64,000 nucleotides of DNA from RGIG3528 sp045598045 (GTDB lineage Bacteria > Bacillota > Clostridia > Lachnospirales > Lachnospiraceae): positions 1-64,000 of the forward strand of contig JAZLLG010000072.1 of the NCBI GenBank assembly GCA_045598045.1, written 5' to 3'. The notes beneath the pieces were generated by a model. The model was not told the DNA's origin. It made no database searches and worked only from the letters and a program-made list of their open reading frames with translations. Positions 36,004-43,483 of this stretch are shown piece by piece; position 1 is the first letter of the stretch, and the number at the start of each line of letters is the position of its first letter. The position numbers and the translations under genes were made by a program.

Positions 36004-37158
36004 TTAATATGTTCCGGCAGTGTCAAAAACGATGCCGGTATCCTGCTTTGCTTTGGAAGTTGCCCGTCGCTTATTAAGCTCCGAAAGAAAGAGGTCTTCA
36101 TCAAAGGGAATGGTTACTGTTTCGTTTAGCCAGGAGGAAAGATACATTGCATTGGAGAGCGTCAACCCACGGATGCCTTCCATGCCGGAGGCAACCAATG
36201 GGTCACCGTAAAGAATATGATTTGCAAATGCTTTGAGAACACCGATATGTTGTTCATTCATACCATCGGTTTCCACCTGGATTTCGGTTGCCTCGGGAGC
36301 CTTAAAGCCTTCTTTTTCGGTCATGCAATGGAGCCTTTCGTTTTTGTCGAGCTTGTAGAACGTTAGTTTTCCGTATTCACAGATGATTTTGCCCATTTCA
36401 AAGGTCAGTTCGAGACGATTTGTGCCGGGGGCATCGGCAGTGGTGGTGACAAAAACTCCCGTGGCGCCGTTTTCGAATTCCATATAGGCGGTTACATCGT
36501 CTTCAACTTCGATGTTGTGCCATTTGGCTTCATGGCAGAAGGCACGGACTTTAACTGGTAGTCCGCAAAGCCATTGTAACAGATCGAGCTGATGCGGACA
36601 CTGATTTAAAAGAACGCCGCCTCCTTCACCATCCCATGTTGCTTTCCAGCCGGCAGCGTCATAGTAGCTTTGATTGCGGTACCAGTCCGTAATAATCCAA
36701 TTCATTCTTTTCATCCGGCCCAGTTCGCCGCTTTCAATCATTTCATGAAGCTTACGATAGGTGCAGTTGGTACGCTGATTAAACATAATGGCAAAGGTTT
36801 TGTCTGATTTTTCTGCCATGGCATTCATTTCACGAACTTGCTTTGTGTAAACACCTGCAGGTTTTTCGCTGAGTGCGTGTACACCGTGCTCGAGGGCGTA
36901 GATAACATACTCGGGGTGAAAATAATGCGGGGTGGCTATCAAAACCGCATCGCACATTCCGGAGTCAATGAGCTCTTTGCCATCTGAAAAAACCGCAACG
37001 TTCTCCGGGAGATTTTGCCTTGCCCAATCAAGTCTTGACTGCCTTATGTCTGCTACCGCTGAAATGATCATATTCGGGACATTTCCCTGTATAATACTCT
37101 GAACGTGGTTGGTGCCCATACCTCCGATTCCGATAACACCCAATCGTACCTGTTTCAT
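36004..37158 (-). CDS. Gfo/Idh/MocA family oxidoreductase 2
   Basis: 384 aa. An N-terminal Rossmann fold (RLGVIGIGGMGTNHVQSI) and the SEKPAGVY motif with the catalytic-site Lys are followed by the C-terminal alpha/beta domain (GGVLLNQCPHQLDLLQWL with the conserved His). NAD(P)-dependent oxidation or reduction of a sugar or cyclitol. It shares one base with the upstream dehydrogenase gene (TAATG), so both are co-translated. Confidence 0.87.
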   Translation of the reverse strand: MKQVRLGVIGIGGMGTNHVQSIIQGNVPNMIISAVADIRQSRLDWARQNLPENVAVFSDGKELIDSGMCDAVLIATPHYFHPEYVIYALEHGVHALSEKPAGVYTKQVREMNAMAEKSDKTFAIMFNQRTNCTYRKLHEMIESGELGRMKRMNWIITDWYRNQSYYDAAGWKATWDGEGGGVLLNQCPHQLDLLQWLCGLPVKVRAFCHEAKWHNIEVEDDVTAYMEFENGATGVFVTTTADAPGTNRLELTFEMGKIICEYGKLTFYKLDKNERLHCMTEKEGFKAPEATEIQVETDGMNEQHIGVLKAFANHILYGDPLVASGMEGIRGLTLSNAMYLSSWLNETVTIPFDEDLFLSELNKRRATSKAKQDTGIVFDTAGTY

Positions 37159-38174
37159 TACTGATTCCTCTCTTTCCCGTTTTCTCTTGCACTGTCATAT
37201 ATTCGCATTGTTGTGTACAGCGTGTTGCGGACGCCGTTACAATCATTCCTGAAGTCTTGTCCGGTTTGCAGACATGAGTAAAAGTCTTTTATACATGACA
37301 CATGCCCGTTGCCCCAATAGCTTTTTCCGATTCCCTTTTCGGTGGATTCACATAGAAGGCTTTTTGGTGGAAAATCTTTTTCCTGCACTTGAATCATATT
37401 GCCTGTTAAGGTTGCGCGACCATTCTCAAAGGTAAGCTCCAAAATTGTCGGCGCGTCTGTTATATAGGCTGTTGTTGCATAAAAGCATGCACGTTTTCCA
37501 TTATCGAACGTCATCCAGGCTTCGATGGTATCCTCAACCTCAGCAACGCTTTTTAAATGATGATTTTGCATTGATGCTTCAACTGTTTGCGGAGCCCCGA
37601 GATATCTGAGGAGCAGATCCAAAGAGTGAATTGCCTGATTAATAAGGGCTCCGCCGCCTTCTTTTTCAAGGCTTCCGTGCCAATCATCGGAATAGTACCG
37701 GGCGTCTCGTTTCCATGTTACAAAAGCTCTTGCTCCGATAACTTCGCCAAGATGTTTCTGCACTACGATACGGTCAAGCTCGAGTGTTGAAGGATTGTAC
37801 CTGTTTTGAAAACAGAAACCTATGCGGCCTTTTGAGTTCGAAGCAATTGAATACAAGGAGTCAAATTCCTCTTTTGAAATGGCAGGCGGCTTTTCTATAA
37901 AAACCGATATGTTACGTTTGAGCGCTTCAATGGCCATCGGCACGTGTAAATAATGCGGTGTGCATATATGAACCACATCCGGCTTTACGCTTTCCAGCAT
38001 TTCGATATAATCGCAAAAAACGGCTGCATTACCATCGGTATATTTTACGGACATTGTTTGTGCTTTGTCCCGGTTACAGTCTGAAAATGCTGCTATTTCC
38101 ACAGATTCCATATGCTGTAATGCATAGACGTGGACTTGCGCAATATTGCCGCATCCGATAATCCCCACACGCAT
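37158..38174 (-). CDS. Gfo/Idh/MocA family oxidoreductase 1
   Basis: 338 aa, first gene of the three-gene minus-strand operon. Rossmann motif VGIIGCGNIAQVHVYAL, IEKPPAISKEE (Lys site) and GGALINQAIHSLDLLLRYLG (His site). It is divergent from the AraC-type regulator at 38308, with candidate binding sites in between. The two dehydrogenases share the fold but differ enough to suggest different substrates or successive steps. AAGGAGAG precedes the ATG. Confidence 0.87.
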   Translation of the reverse strand: MRVGIIGCGNIAQVHVYALQHMESVEIAAFSDCNRDKAQTMSVKYTDGNAAVFCDYIEMLESVKPDVVHICTPHYLHVPMAIEALKRNISVFIEKPPAISKEEFDSLYSIASNSKGRIGFCFQNRYNPSTLELDRIVVQKHLGEVIGARAFVTWKRDARYYSDDWHGSLEKEGGGALINQAIHSLDLLLRYLGAPQTVEASMQNHHLKSVAEVEDTIEAWMTFDNGKRACFYATTAYITDAPTILELTFENGRATLTGNMIQVQEKDFPPKSLLCESTEKGIGKSYWGNGHVSCIKDFYSCLQTGQDFRNDCNGVRNTLYTTMRIYDSARENGKERNQ

Positions 38175-38194
38175 AAAGTGCTCTCCTTCAAAGA

Positions 38195-38227
38195 TGTAAA
38201 ATACTTTGTATCAATATTGTAAAATAC
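38195..38227. promoter_or_regulatory. Direct-repeat operator for the AraC-type regulator
   Basis: TGTAAAATAC occurs at 38195-38204 and 38218-38227, 23 bp apart (about two helix turns), in the divergent region between the regulator and the dehydrogenase operon. AraC proteins bind such direct repeats. TATAAT at 38238-38243 and 38251-38256 are candidate -10 boxes for the regulator. Confidence 0.6.
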
Positions 38228-38307
38228 AAAAAGAAATTATAATATGTACATATAATACTGAAAATATGTAATTTAACGACCATATCTTGAAAGGAAAAAG
38301 AGTCAGG

Positions 38308-39165
38308 ATGAAAGAAAAGAATCCATATTATGTTATTAACGAGCCGTATGAATTGTTTTATAAGAACGGAACAACGGAGTATCCTGTAGGTGCGCATACG
38401 CATAATAAAGCGGAGATATATCTTACATTGACTGAACTCCCGGATGCTTTGTTGAATACAACCGTCTCAAAAATACCTCGCGGAACACTTATTCTGATTC
38501 CGCCGTTCTGCGTACATCAGCTGTATCATGAAAAAAATGTACGTTATGAGCGGTACATTCTGAATTTGGATACCAAGTGGCTTGAAGATGTTGTCTTCAA
38601 AAGTCTTGAACTTACGGAATGCCTGAAACAATCGGCAACCCCGACATTGTTAACGCTCTCTGAAAAGCAATTGGACATGATTACCGAAACCATGCAGAAG
38701 GTGATAACGGATATTCCGAAAAAAGATCTGAGGAGTACGGCAGAATTTCTTAATCTGCTGGCACTAATTGAGGAAGCGGTACATCACGCCCGGAGCAACG
38801 CAGCCGATTCGGGTATACCGGTTACGAAATCACAAAAAACCGTAAGCGAAATAATAGCCTATATAAATGAACACATAGAAAGCAATATATCCCTGACGGA
38901 TATCGAAGCACATTTTTATCTGAACAAGGATTATATCTCCCGACTGTTTGCTAAACATACGCATACATCGGTAGGACATTACATCGTCATACAGCGCATA
39001 GCAAAGGCGCAGGAGTATCTTGGCGAAGGCTATACGGTATCGCAGGTAAGCGATACTCTTGGATTTTCAAGTTATGCATATTTCTTTAAGACGTTTAAGA
39101 AGATAACCGGTATATCACCGAGTCAATACAGAAAAAATCTTCTTCAATATACTGACATGCACTAA
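38308..39165 (+). CDS. AraC-family transcriptional regulator
   Basis: 285 aa from the ATG at 38308; an in-frame TTG at 38287 has no ribosome site. The N-terminal cupin-type sensor domain has HTHNKAEIYLTL. The C-terminal double helix-turn-helix holds ISLTDIEAHFYLNKDYISRLF and the AraC signature VSDTLGFSSYAYFFKTFKK...GISPSQYRK. It is divergent from the Gfo/Idh/MocA operon and ends in its own terminator, so it more likely controls that operon than the mannan genes. Confidence 0.88.
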   Translation: MKEKNPYYVINEPYELFYKNGTTEYPVGAHTHNKAEIYLTLTELPDALLNTTVSKIPRGTLILIPPFCVHQLYHEKNVRYERYILNLDTKWLEDVVFKSLELTECLKQSATPTLLTLSEKQLDMITETMQKVITDIPKKDLRSTAEFLNLLALIEEAVHHARSNAADSGIPVTKSQKTVSEIIAYINEHIESNISLTDIEAHFYLNKDYISRLFAKHTHTSVGHYIVIQRIAKAQEYLGEGYTVSQVSDTLGFSSYAYFFKTFKKITGISPSQYRKNLLQYTDMH

Positions 39166-39169
39166 AGGT

Positions 39170-39213
39170 TCGCAGCCGTGGCAGACATATTTCTCCTACG
39201 GTTGCGATTTTTT
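39170..39213 (+). terminator. Terminator of the AraC-type gene
   Basis: TCGCAGCCGT (39170-39179) pairs with ACGGTTGCGA (39198-39207), one G-T pair, followed by six Ts. Confidence 0.87.
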
Positions 39214-39295
39214 CGTGCGAATAACGACTATCATATCGGCTGACTGCGAGCTTACTTATGAGAAATTCATCATAATGTTGGCATGGTAAAACGAT

Positions 39296-39345
39296 TTAGT
39301 TAATATGATTAGCTAAAATTATGTAAATTTAGCTTAAATTTAGCT
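39296..39345. promoter_or_regulatory. Operator cluster upstream of the mannan operon
   Basis: TTAGCT boxes at 39309, 39329 and 39340, and a weaker TTAGTT at 39296. The palindrome 39312-39333 (GCTAAAATTA...GTAAATTTAGC) matches the one before the LacI gene except in its centre. AAATTTAGCT is also repeated at 39325 and 39336, 11 bp apart. The cluster ends 10 bp before the -35. Two more half-sites, TCAAGCTAAA, lie downstream at 39467 and 39479. Confidence 0.68.
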
Positions 39346-39354
39346 AATTATGTG

Positions 39355-39383
39355 TTGAACGGCGGATTTTTTATGTATATAAT
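39355..39383 (+). promoter_or_regulatory. Promoter of the mannan operon
   Basis: TTGAAC (39355-39360), 17-nt spacer, perfect TATAAT (39378-39383). The leader to the first gene is about 130 nt and has no recognisable riboswitch. Confidence 0.8.
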
Positions 39384-39519
39384 GCACAAAAAGAAGGAAC
39401 AGATATTGGCGAATGTGTACAAAAACGATGAAGAAACAATTAAAATCATGCTTTATTTAACAAATATCAAGCTAAAAATCAAGCTAAATCGATAATACAT
39501 ATTACGGCGGTGAATACTT

Positions 39520-40725
39520 ATGAAAATATATGACGAATTTAAAAATCATCTGGAAAGAAAGCTGATTCCTTTTTGGGAAAGGATGAAGGACGAAGAAAAC
39601 GGCGGCTTCTACGGCTATATGGACGCCGGGCTCAGGATTTTACCGGAAGAGGAAAAAGGATGCATATTGAACAGTCGCATTCTTTGGTTCTTTTCAAACG
39701 CCTATATGGTACTTGGAAACGAAGAACTGAAGGACTACGCCGAACATGCCTATTTATTTCTCAGAGACAAGTGCATTGACAAAGAAAACGGCGGTGTGTT
39801 CTGGTCTCTTGACTACAAAGGCAATCCTCTTGATACGACAAAACATACATATAATCAGGCGTTTGCCATATATGCTCTTTCAAGCTATTTCGATGCGTTT
39901 GGTGATGAAGAAGCTCTCGGGCTTGCATGCAAACTGCACGGAGTAATTGAAACGAAATGTAAAGACCGGTACGGATACAAGGAAGCACAGAGCGCCGGAT
40001 TCACGTGTGTTCCGAATGATAAACTTTCGGAAAACGGAGTTATGGCCGACAGAACGATGAATACATTGCTTCATGTGTTTGAGGCATATTCGGAGCTCCT
40101 TCGGGTTGGAAAGAAATACAACCGGAAGGACATTATCGAAAGCACTGCAAATGAGCTGAAAAGTATTCTGAAAACGATAAAAACAAAGATTTACAATCCG
40201 GAAAAAAAGAGACAGGAAGTGTTCTTTGATAACGATATGAACTCGCTCATAGACCTTCATTCTTATGGACATGATATTGAAACAGCCTGGCTTTTGGACA
40301 GAGGACTTGAGATACTTGATAATGAAGTGTATACGCAGATGCTCGGTCCGATAAGCGAAACGCTTGAAAATACAATAATCAACACTGCCTACAACAATCA
40401 TTCTCTCGACAATGAATGTGAGAAAGGAATTGTTAACGAGTGGCGTATATGGTGGGTTCAGGCAGAAGCCGTTGTAGGGTTCTATAATGCCTTCATGAAA
40501 CGACAAAACACAAACCCCGCACAGGCAGAAAGATTTAAAACTGCCGCACTGGATATATGGGAGTTCATACAAAAAAGCCAGACGGACAAGAGGGCCGGGG
40601 GCGAATGGTTCTGGCGAGTAGACAAAAGCGGAGAGCCGGATCCCGAGAAGCCCGTTGTTGAACCATGGAAATGCCCTTACCATAACGGACGAATGTGCAT
40701 GGAAATGATGCGAAGAACAAAATGA
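39520..40725 (+). CDS. AGE-family epimerase (cellobiose/mannobiose 2-epimerase)
   Basis: 401 aa (alpha/alpha)6-barrel of the N-acylglucosamine 2-epimerase family. Catalytic-type histidines are in KHTYNQAFAIYAL, LHSYGHDIETAWLL and PWKCPYHNGRMCMEM. In this context it most likely epimerises beta-1,4-mannobiose to mannosyl-glucose, the substrate of the next enzyme, as in Ruminococcus albus and Bacteroides fragilis mannan pathways. Cytosolic. First gene of the long operon, 16 nt before GH130_1. Confidence 0.88.
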   Translation: MKIYDEFKNHLERKLIPFWERMKDEENGGFYGYMDAGLRILPEEEKGCILNSRILWFFSNAYMVLGNEELKDYAEHAYLFLRDKCIDKENGGVFWSLDYKGNPLDTTKHTYNQAFAIYALSSYFDAFGDEEALGLACKLHGVIETKCKDRYGYKEAQSAGFTCVPNDKLSENGVMADRTMNTLLHVFEAYSELLRVGKKYNRKDIIESTANELKSILKTIKTKIYNPEKKRQEVFFDNDMNSLIDLHSYGHDIETAWLLDRGLEILDNEVYTQMLGPISETLENTIINTAYNNHSLDNECEKGIVNEWRIWWVQAEAVVGFYNAFMKRQNTNPAQAERFKTAALDIWEFIQKSQTDKRAGGEWFWRVDKSGEPDPEKPVVEPWKCPYHNGRMCMEMMRRTK

Positions 40726-40741
40726 CAGAAAGGAATACAAG

Positions 40742-41926
40742 ATGATTCACGAGAGATATTACGTAGAACTTGAAAAGCAGGAAAAACTTATTAATCGTCC
40801 AAACAACGTTAATAAGGATTTTTATAACGGTATTTTTGAACGCTATGAACATCCGGTTCTTACAAGAGAACATGCACCTGTTATTTGGCGATATGACGTA
40901 AGCAAGGAAACGAATCCGTTCTTTATGGAGCGTCTCGGAATCAATGCGGTAATGAATTCCGGTGCCATTAAGCTTAACGGCAAGTACATCCTTGTTGCCC
41001 GCGTCGAAGGAGCAGACAGAAAGTCATTCTTTGCGGTTGCCGAAAGTGACAGCCCGACGGAAGGATTCCGGTTCAGGGATATGCCGGTTGTTCTTCCCGA
41101 CACATGTCCGGAAGAAACAAACGTATACGATATGCGGCTTACACAGCACGAAGATGGCTGGATTTACGGAGTGTTCTGTTCGGAAAGCAAGGATACCGCT
41201 TCTGCGGATCTCTCTGCAGCGGTTGCAGCGGCAGGCATTGTGAGGACAAAGGATCTTGTGAACTGGGAAAGACTCCCGAATCTCGTTACACTTCATTCAC
41301 CTCAGCAAAGGAATGTTGTTCTTCATCCTGAGTTTGTTGATGGAAAATATGCATTTTACACACGCCCTATGGACGATTTTATCGAAACAGGTTCAGGCGG
41401 CGGAATAGGCTTTGGGCTTTGCGAAGACATAACACATGCGGTAATAGACGAAGAAAAAATGACTTCGCTCAGAAAATACCACACCATTACTGAAGTAAAG
41501 AACGGTGCGGGCGCAGTGCCCATAAAGACCGACAAGGGCTGGATACATATCGCACATGGTGTAAGAAACACGGCGGCCGGCCTTCGTTACGTTATATACG
41601 CGTTTGCCACAGCTCTTGACGATCCTTCAAAAATAATTGCCGAGCCCGGTGGACTTCTTATAGGACCGCGAGGCGATGAACGTGTCGGAGACGTTTCAAA
41701 CGTTACATTTACAAACGGAGCCATCGTTGATGACGATGGAAGAGTATACATTTACTACGCCTCAAGCGATACGAGACTTCATGTTGCGGCAACGGATCTG
41801 GAACGCCTTAAGGACTATGTATTTAATACTCCCGAAGACCCTCTTCGTTCACCTGACTGCGTGAAACAGAGAGTTGGCCTTATTGAAAAGAACTTGAAGG
41901 AGCTTGGGAAACAGGGGGAAAGATGA
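40742..41926 (+). CDS. GH130_1 4-O-beta-mannosyl-glucose phosphorylase
   Basis: 394 aa five-bladed beta-propeller, typical length of subfamily 1. The proton donor is probably Asp130 in NVYDMRLTQHEDGW; phosphate-binding residues fall in HPEFVDGKYAFYTRP and the C-terminal RGDERVGDVSN region. It splits mannosyl-glucose with phosphate into mannose-1-phosphate and glucose. No signal peptide. Overlaps the mannanase gene by 4 nt. AAAGGAAT precedes the ATG. Confidence 0.92.
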   Translation: MIHERYYVELEKQEKLINRPNNVNKDFYNGIFERYEHPVLTREHAPVIWRYDVSKETNPFFMERLGINAVMNSGAIKLNGKYILVARVEGADRKSFFAVAESDSPTEGFRFRDMPVVLPDTCPEETNVYDMRLTQHEDGWIYGVFCSESKDTASADLSAAVAAAGIVRTKDLVNWERLPNLVTLHSPQQRNVVLHPEFVDGKYAFYTRPMDDFIETGSGGGIGFGLCEDITHAVIDEEKMTSLRKYHTITEVKNGAGAVPIKTDKGWIHIAHGVRNTAAGLRYVIYAFATALDDPSKIIAEPGGLLIGPRGDERVGDVSNVTFTNGAIVDDDGRVYIYYASSDTRLHVAATDLERLKDYVFNTPEDPLRSPDCVKQRVGLIEKNLKELGKQGER

Positions 41927-43479
41927 GAAGAATTTTAAAAGGATTGATATGGACAGCAGCATGTGTTGCAGTGGCAGCGGCGGTTTCGGCATTTTCGGGA
42001 TGCGGCTATGACGGCCCTGCGGTTGTTACCGCTACACCTATGCCTTCCAACACGCCTTCTCCCACGGTTACTCCAACACCATACATTATGAAAACAATAG
42101 GTCGCTTTGAAGCGGAAGACGGAAAAATGAACGGTAACTGTCACGTTGTTGAGATAAAGGGCAGCAGGCAGATATCCGGAGAAGCGTATGTTGACGGCTT
42201 TGAGCAGGATGAAGATTACGTGACAATAAACGCCGAAATCCCCGAAGATGGGTTTTATGATCTTATTTTCAGGTTAAAAAGTAAAGGCGGAGAAAAAACG
42301 AATTTTGTCTACGTTGACGGTAATCATGTAGGCGACATCTACATTAAAAACGATCTTCTGAATGATGCTGTTGTCGGGCGTATTTATTTGTCTCACGGAA
42401 CTCACGAGATTGAAGTACGTAAATCCTGGGGCTGGATATGCCTGGACTATTGTGAAATCACTACTGCAGCGCCTATCAGTGAGGGAACATATATGATAGC
42501 TAAGAAACTTTCCAATCCCAATGCATCTGACAATACAAAACGTCTGTTCAGTTATCTGGTTGACATTTACGGAAAGAACTTCCTTTCCGGGCAGGTGTGC
42601 GACGAAGGAATGTACGGCGGTGAAATACAGGTTATCAAAAATACAACCGGTAAAATGCCTGCAATTCTTTCCATGGACTTTATGAATTACACACCATCAA
42701 GACCGGATGGCGGACTCGGCCACACGGTTGAATTTGCGAAGCAGTGGGATGCGGCAGGGGGAATCGTTGAATTCCATTGGCATTGGACTGTGGGAGAGAA
42801 GTACTGGACTCCCGGGCCGTGGTACTCCACATTCTACACGGAAAAGACAAACTTCAGCCTGAAAAAAGCGTTGAACGGCCAGGACAAAGAAGGATACGAA
42901 ATGCTTTTGAACGACATCGACTGTATTGCGAAACTTCTTAAACAGCTGGCAGATGAGGACATCCCCGTCATTTTCAGACCACTTCACGAAGCTTCCGGCG
43001 GATGGTTCTGGTGGGGCGCAAGCGGCGCTGAGGCATACAAAGAACTGTACATACTCCTTTATGACAAACTTACGAATGAGTATGGCCTTAACAATATCAT
43101 CTGGCTTTGGAACGGCCAGGCAGCAGACTGGTATCCCGGTGACGAGTACTGTGACATTATGGGCACCGATATTTATCCCGGAGAAAAGGTCTACACCTCA
43201 CAGGTTTCAAAATATCTTGAGGTTGCAGGATGGTCAGATGAACAGAAACCGGTTTACCTTTCCGAATGCGGATGCATCTTTGATCCTGAGCTTGCGGCAA
43301 GAGACGGAGCGTGGTGGGGATGCTGGTGCGTATGGTGCGGTGAATTCGTTAAGAATCCGACCTTTAACAAAATCAGTGAACAGTACACAGAAGCCTATAT
43401 GATGAAAAAAGCTTACGACAGCGAATACGTAATCACTCTCGATGAGCTTCCGGATTTAAAAACATACCCTATGGAGTAG
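41923..43479 (+). CDS. GH26 endo-beta-mannanase lipoprotein with CBM35-like domain
   Basis: 518 aa. A lipoprotein signal ends at AFSGC, followed by a Thr/Pro-rich linker. Residues about 60-185 form a CBM35-like jelly roll (GRFEAEDGKMNGN...; HGTHEIEVRKSWGWICLDY). The catalytic domain spans about 195-518: acid/base Glu356 in FRPLHEASGGWFWWG, nucleophile Glu448 in YLSECGC. Surface-anchored enzyme that would cut mannan outside the cell and produce the oligosaccharides taken up by the transporters encoded next. Confidence 0.92.
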   Translation: MRRILKGLIWTAACVAVAAAVSAFSGCGYDGPAVVTATPMPSNTPSPTVTPTPYIMKTIGRFEAEDGKMNGNCHVVEIKGSRQISGEAYVDGFEQDEDYVTINAEIPEDGFYDLIFRLKSKGGEKTNFVYVDGNHVGDIYIKNDLLNDAVVGRIYLSHGTHEIEVRKSWGWICLDYCEITTAAPISEGTYMIAKKLSNPNASDNTKRLFSYLVDIYGKNFLSGQVCDEGMYGGEIQVIKNTTGKMPAILSMDFMNYTPSRPDGGLGHTVEFAKQWDAAGGIVEFHWHWTVGEKYWTPGPWYSTFYTEKTNFSLKKALNGQDKEGYEMLLNDIDCIAKLLKQLADEDIPVIFRPLHEASGGWFWWGASGAEAYKELYILLYDKLTNEYGLNNIIWLWNGQAADWYPGDEYCDIMGTDIYPGEKVYTSQVSKYLEVAGWSDEQKPVYLSECGCIFDPELAARDGAWWGCWCVWCGEFVKNPTFNKISEQYTEAYMMKKAYDSEYVITLDELPDLKTYPME

Positions 43480-43483
43480 GACG

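Noticed and set aside
39880..40740. 286-codon open frame on the minus strand
   Set aside because: Opposite the AGE epimerase, whose motifs are clear; the minus frame shows only low-complexity Phe/Cys-rich text.
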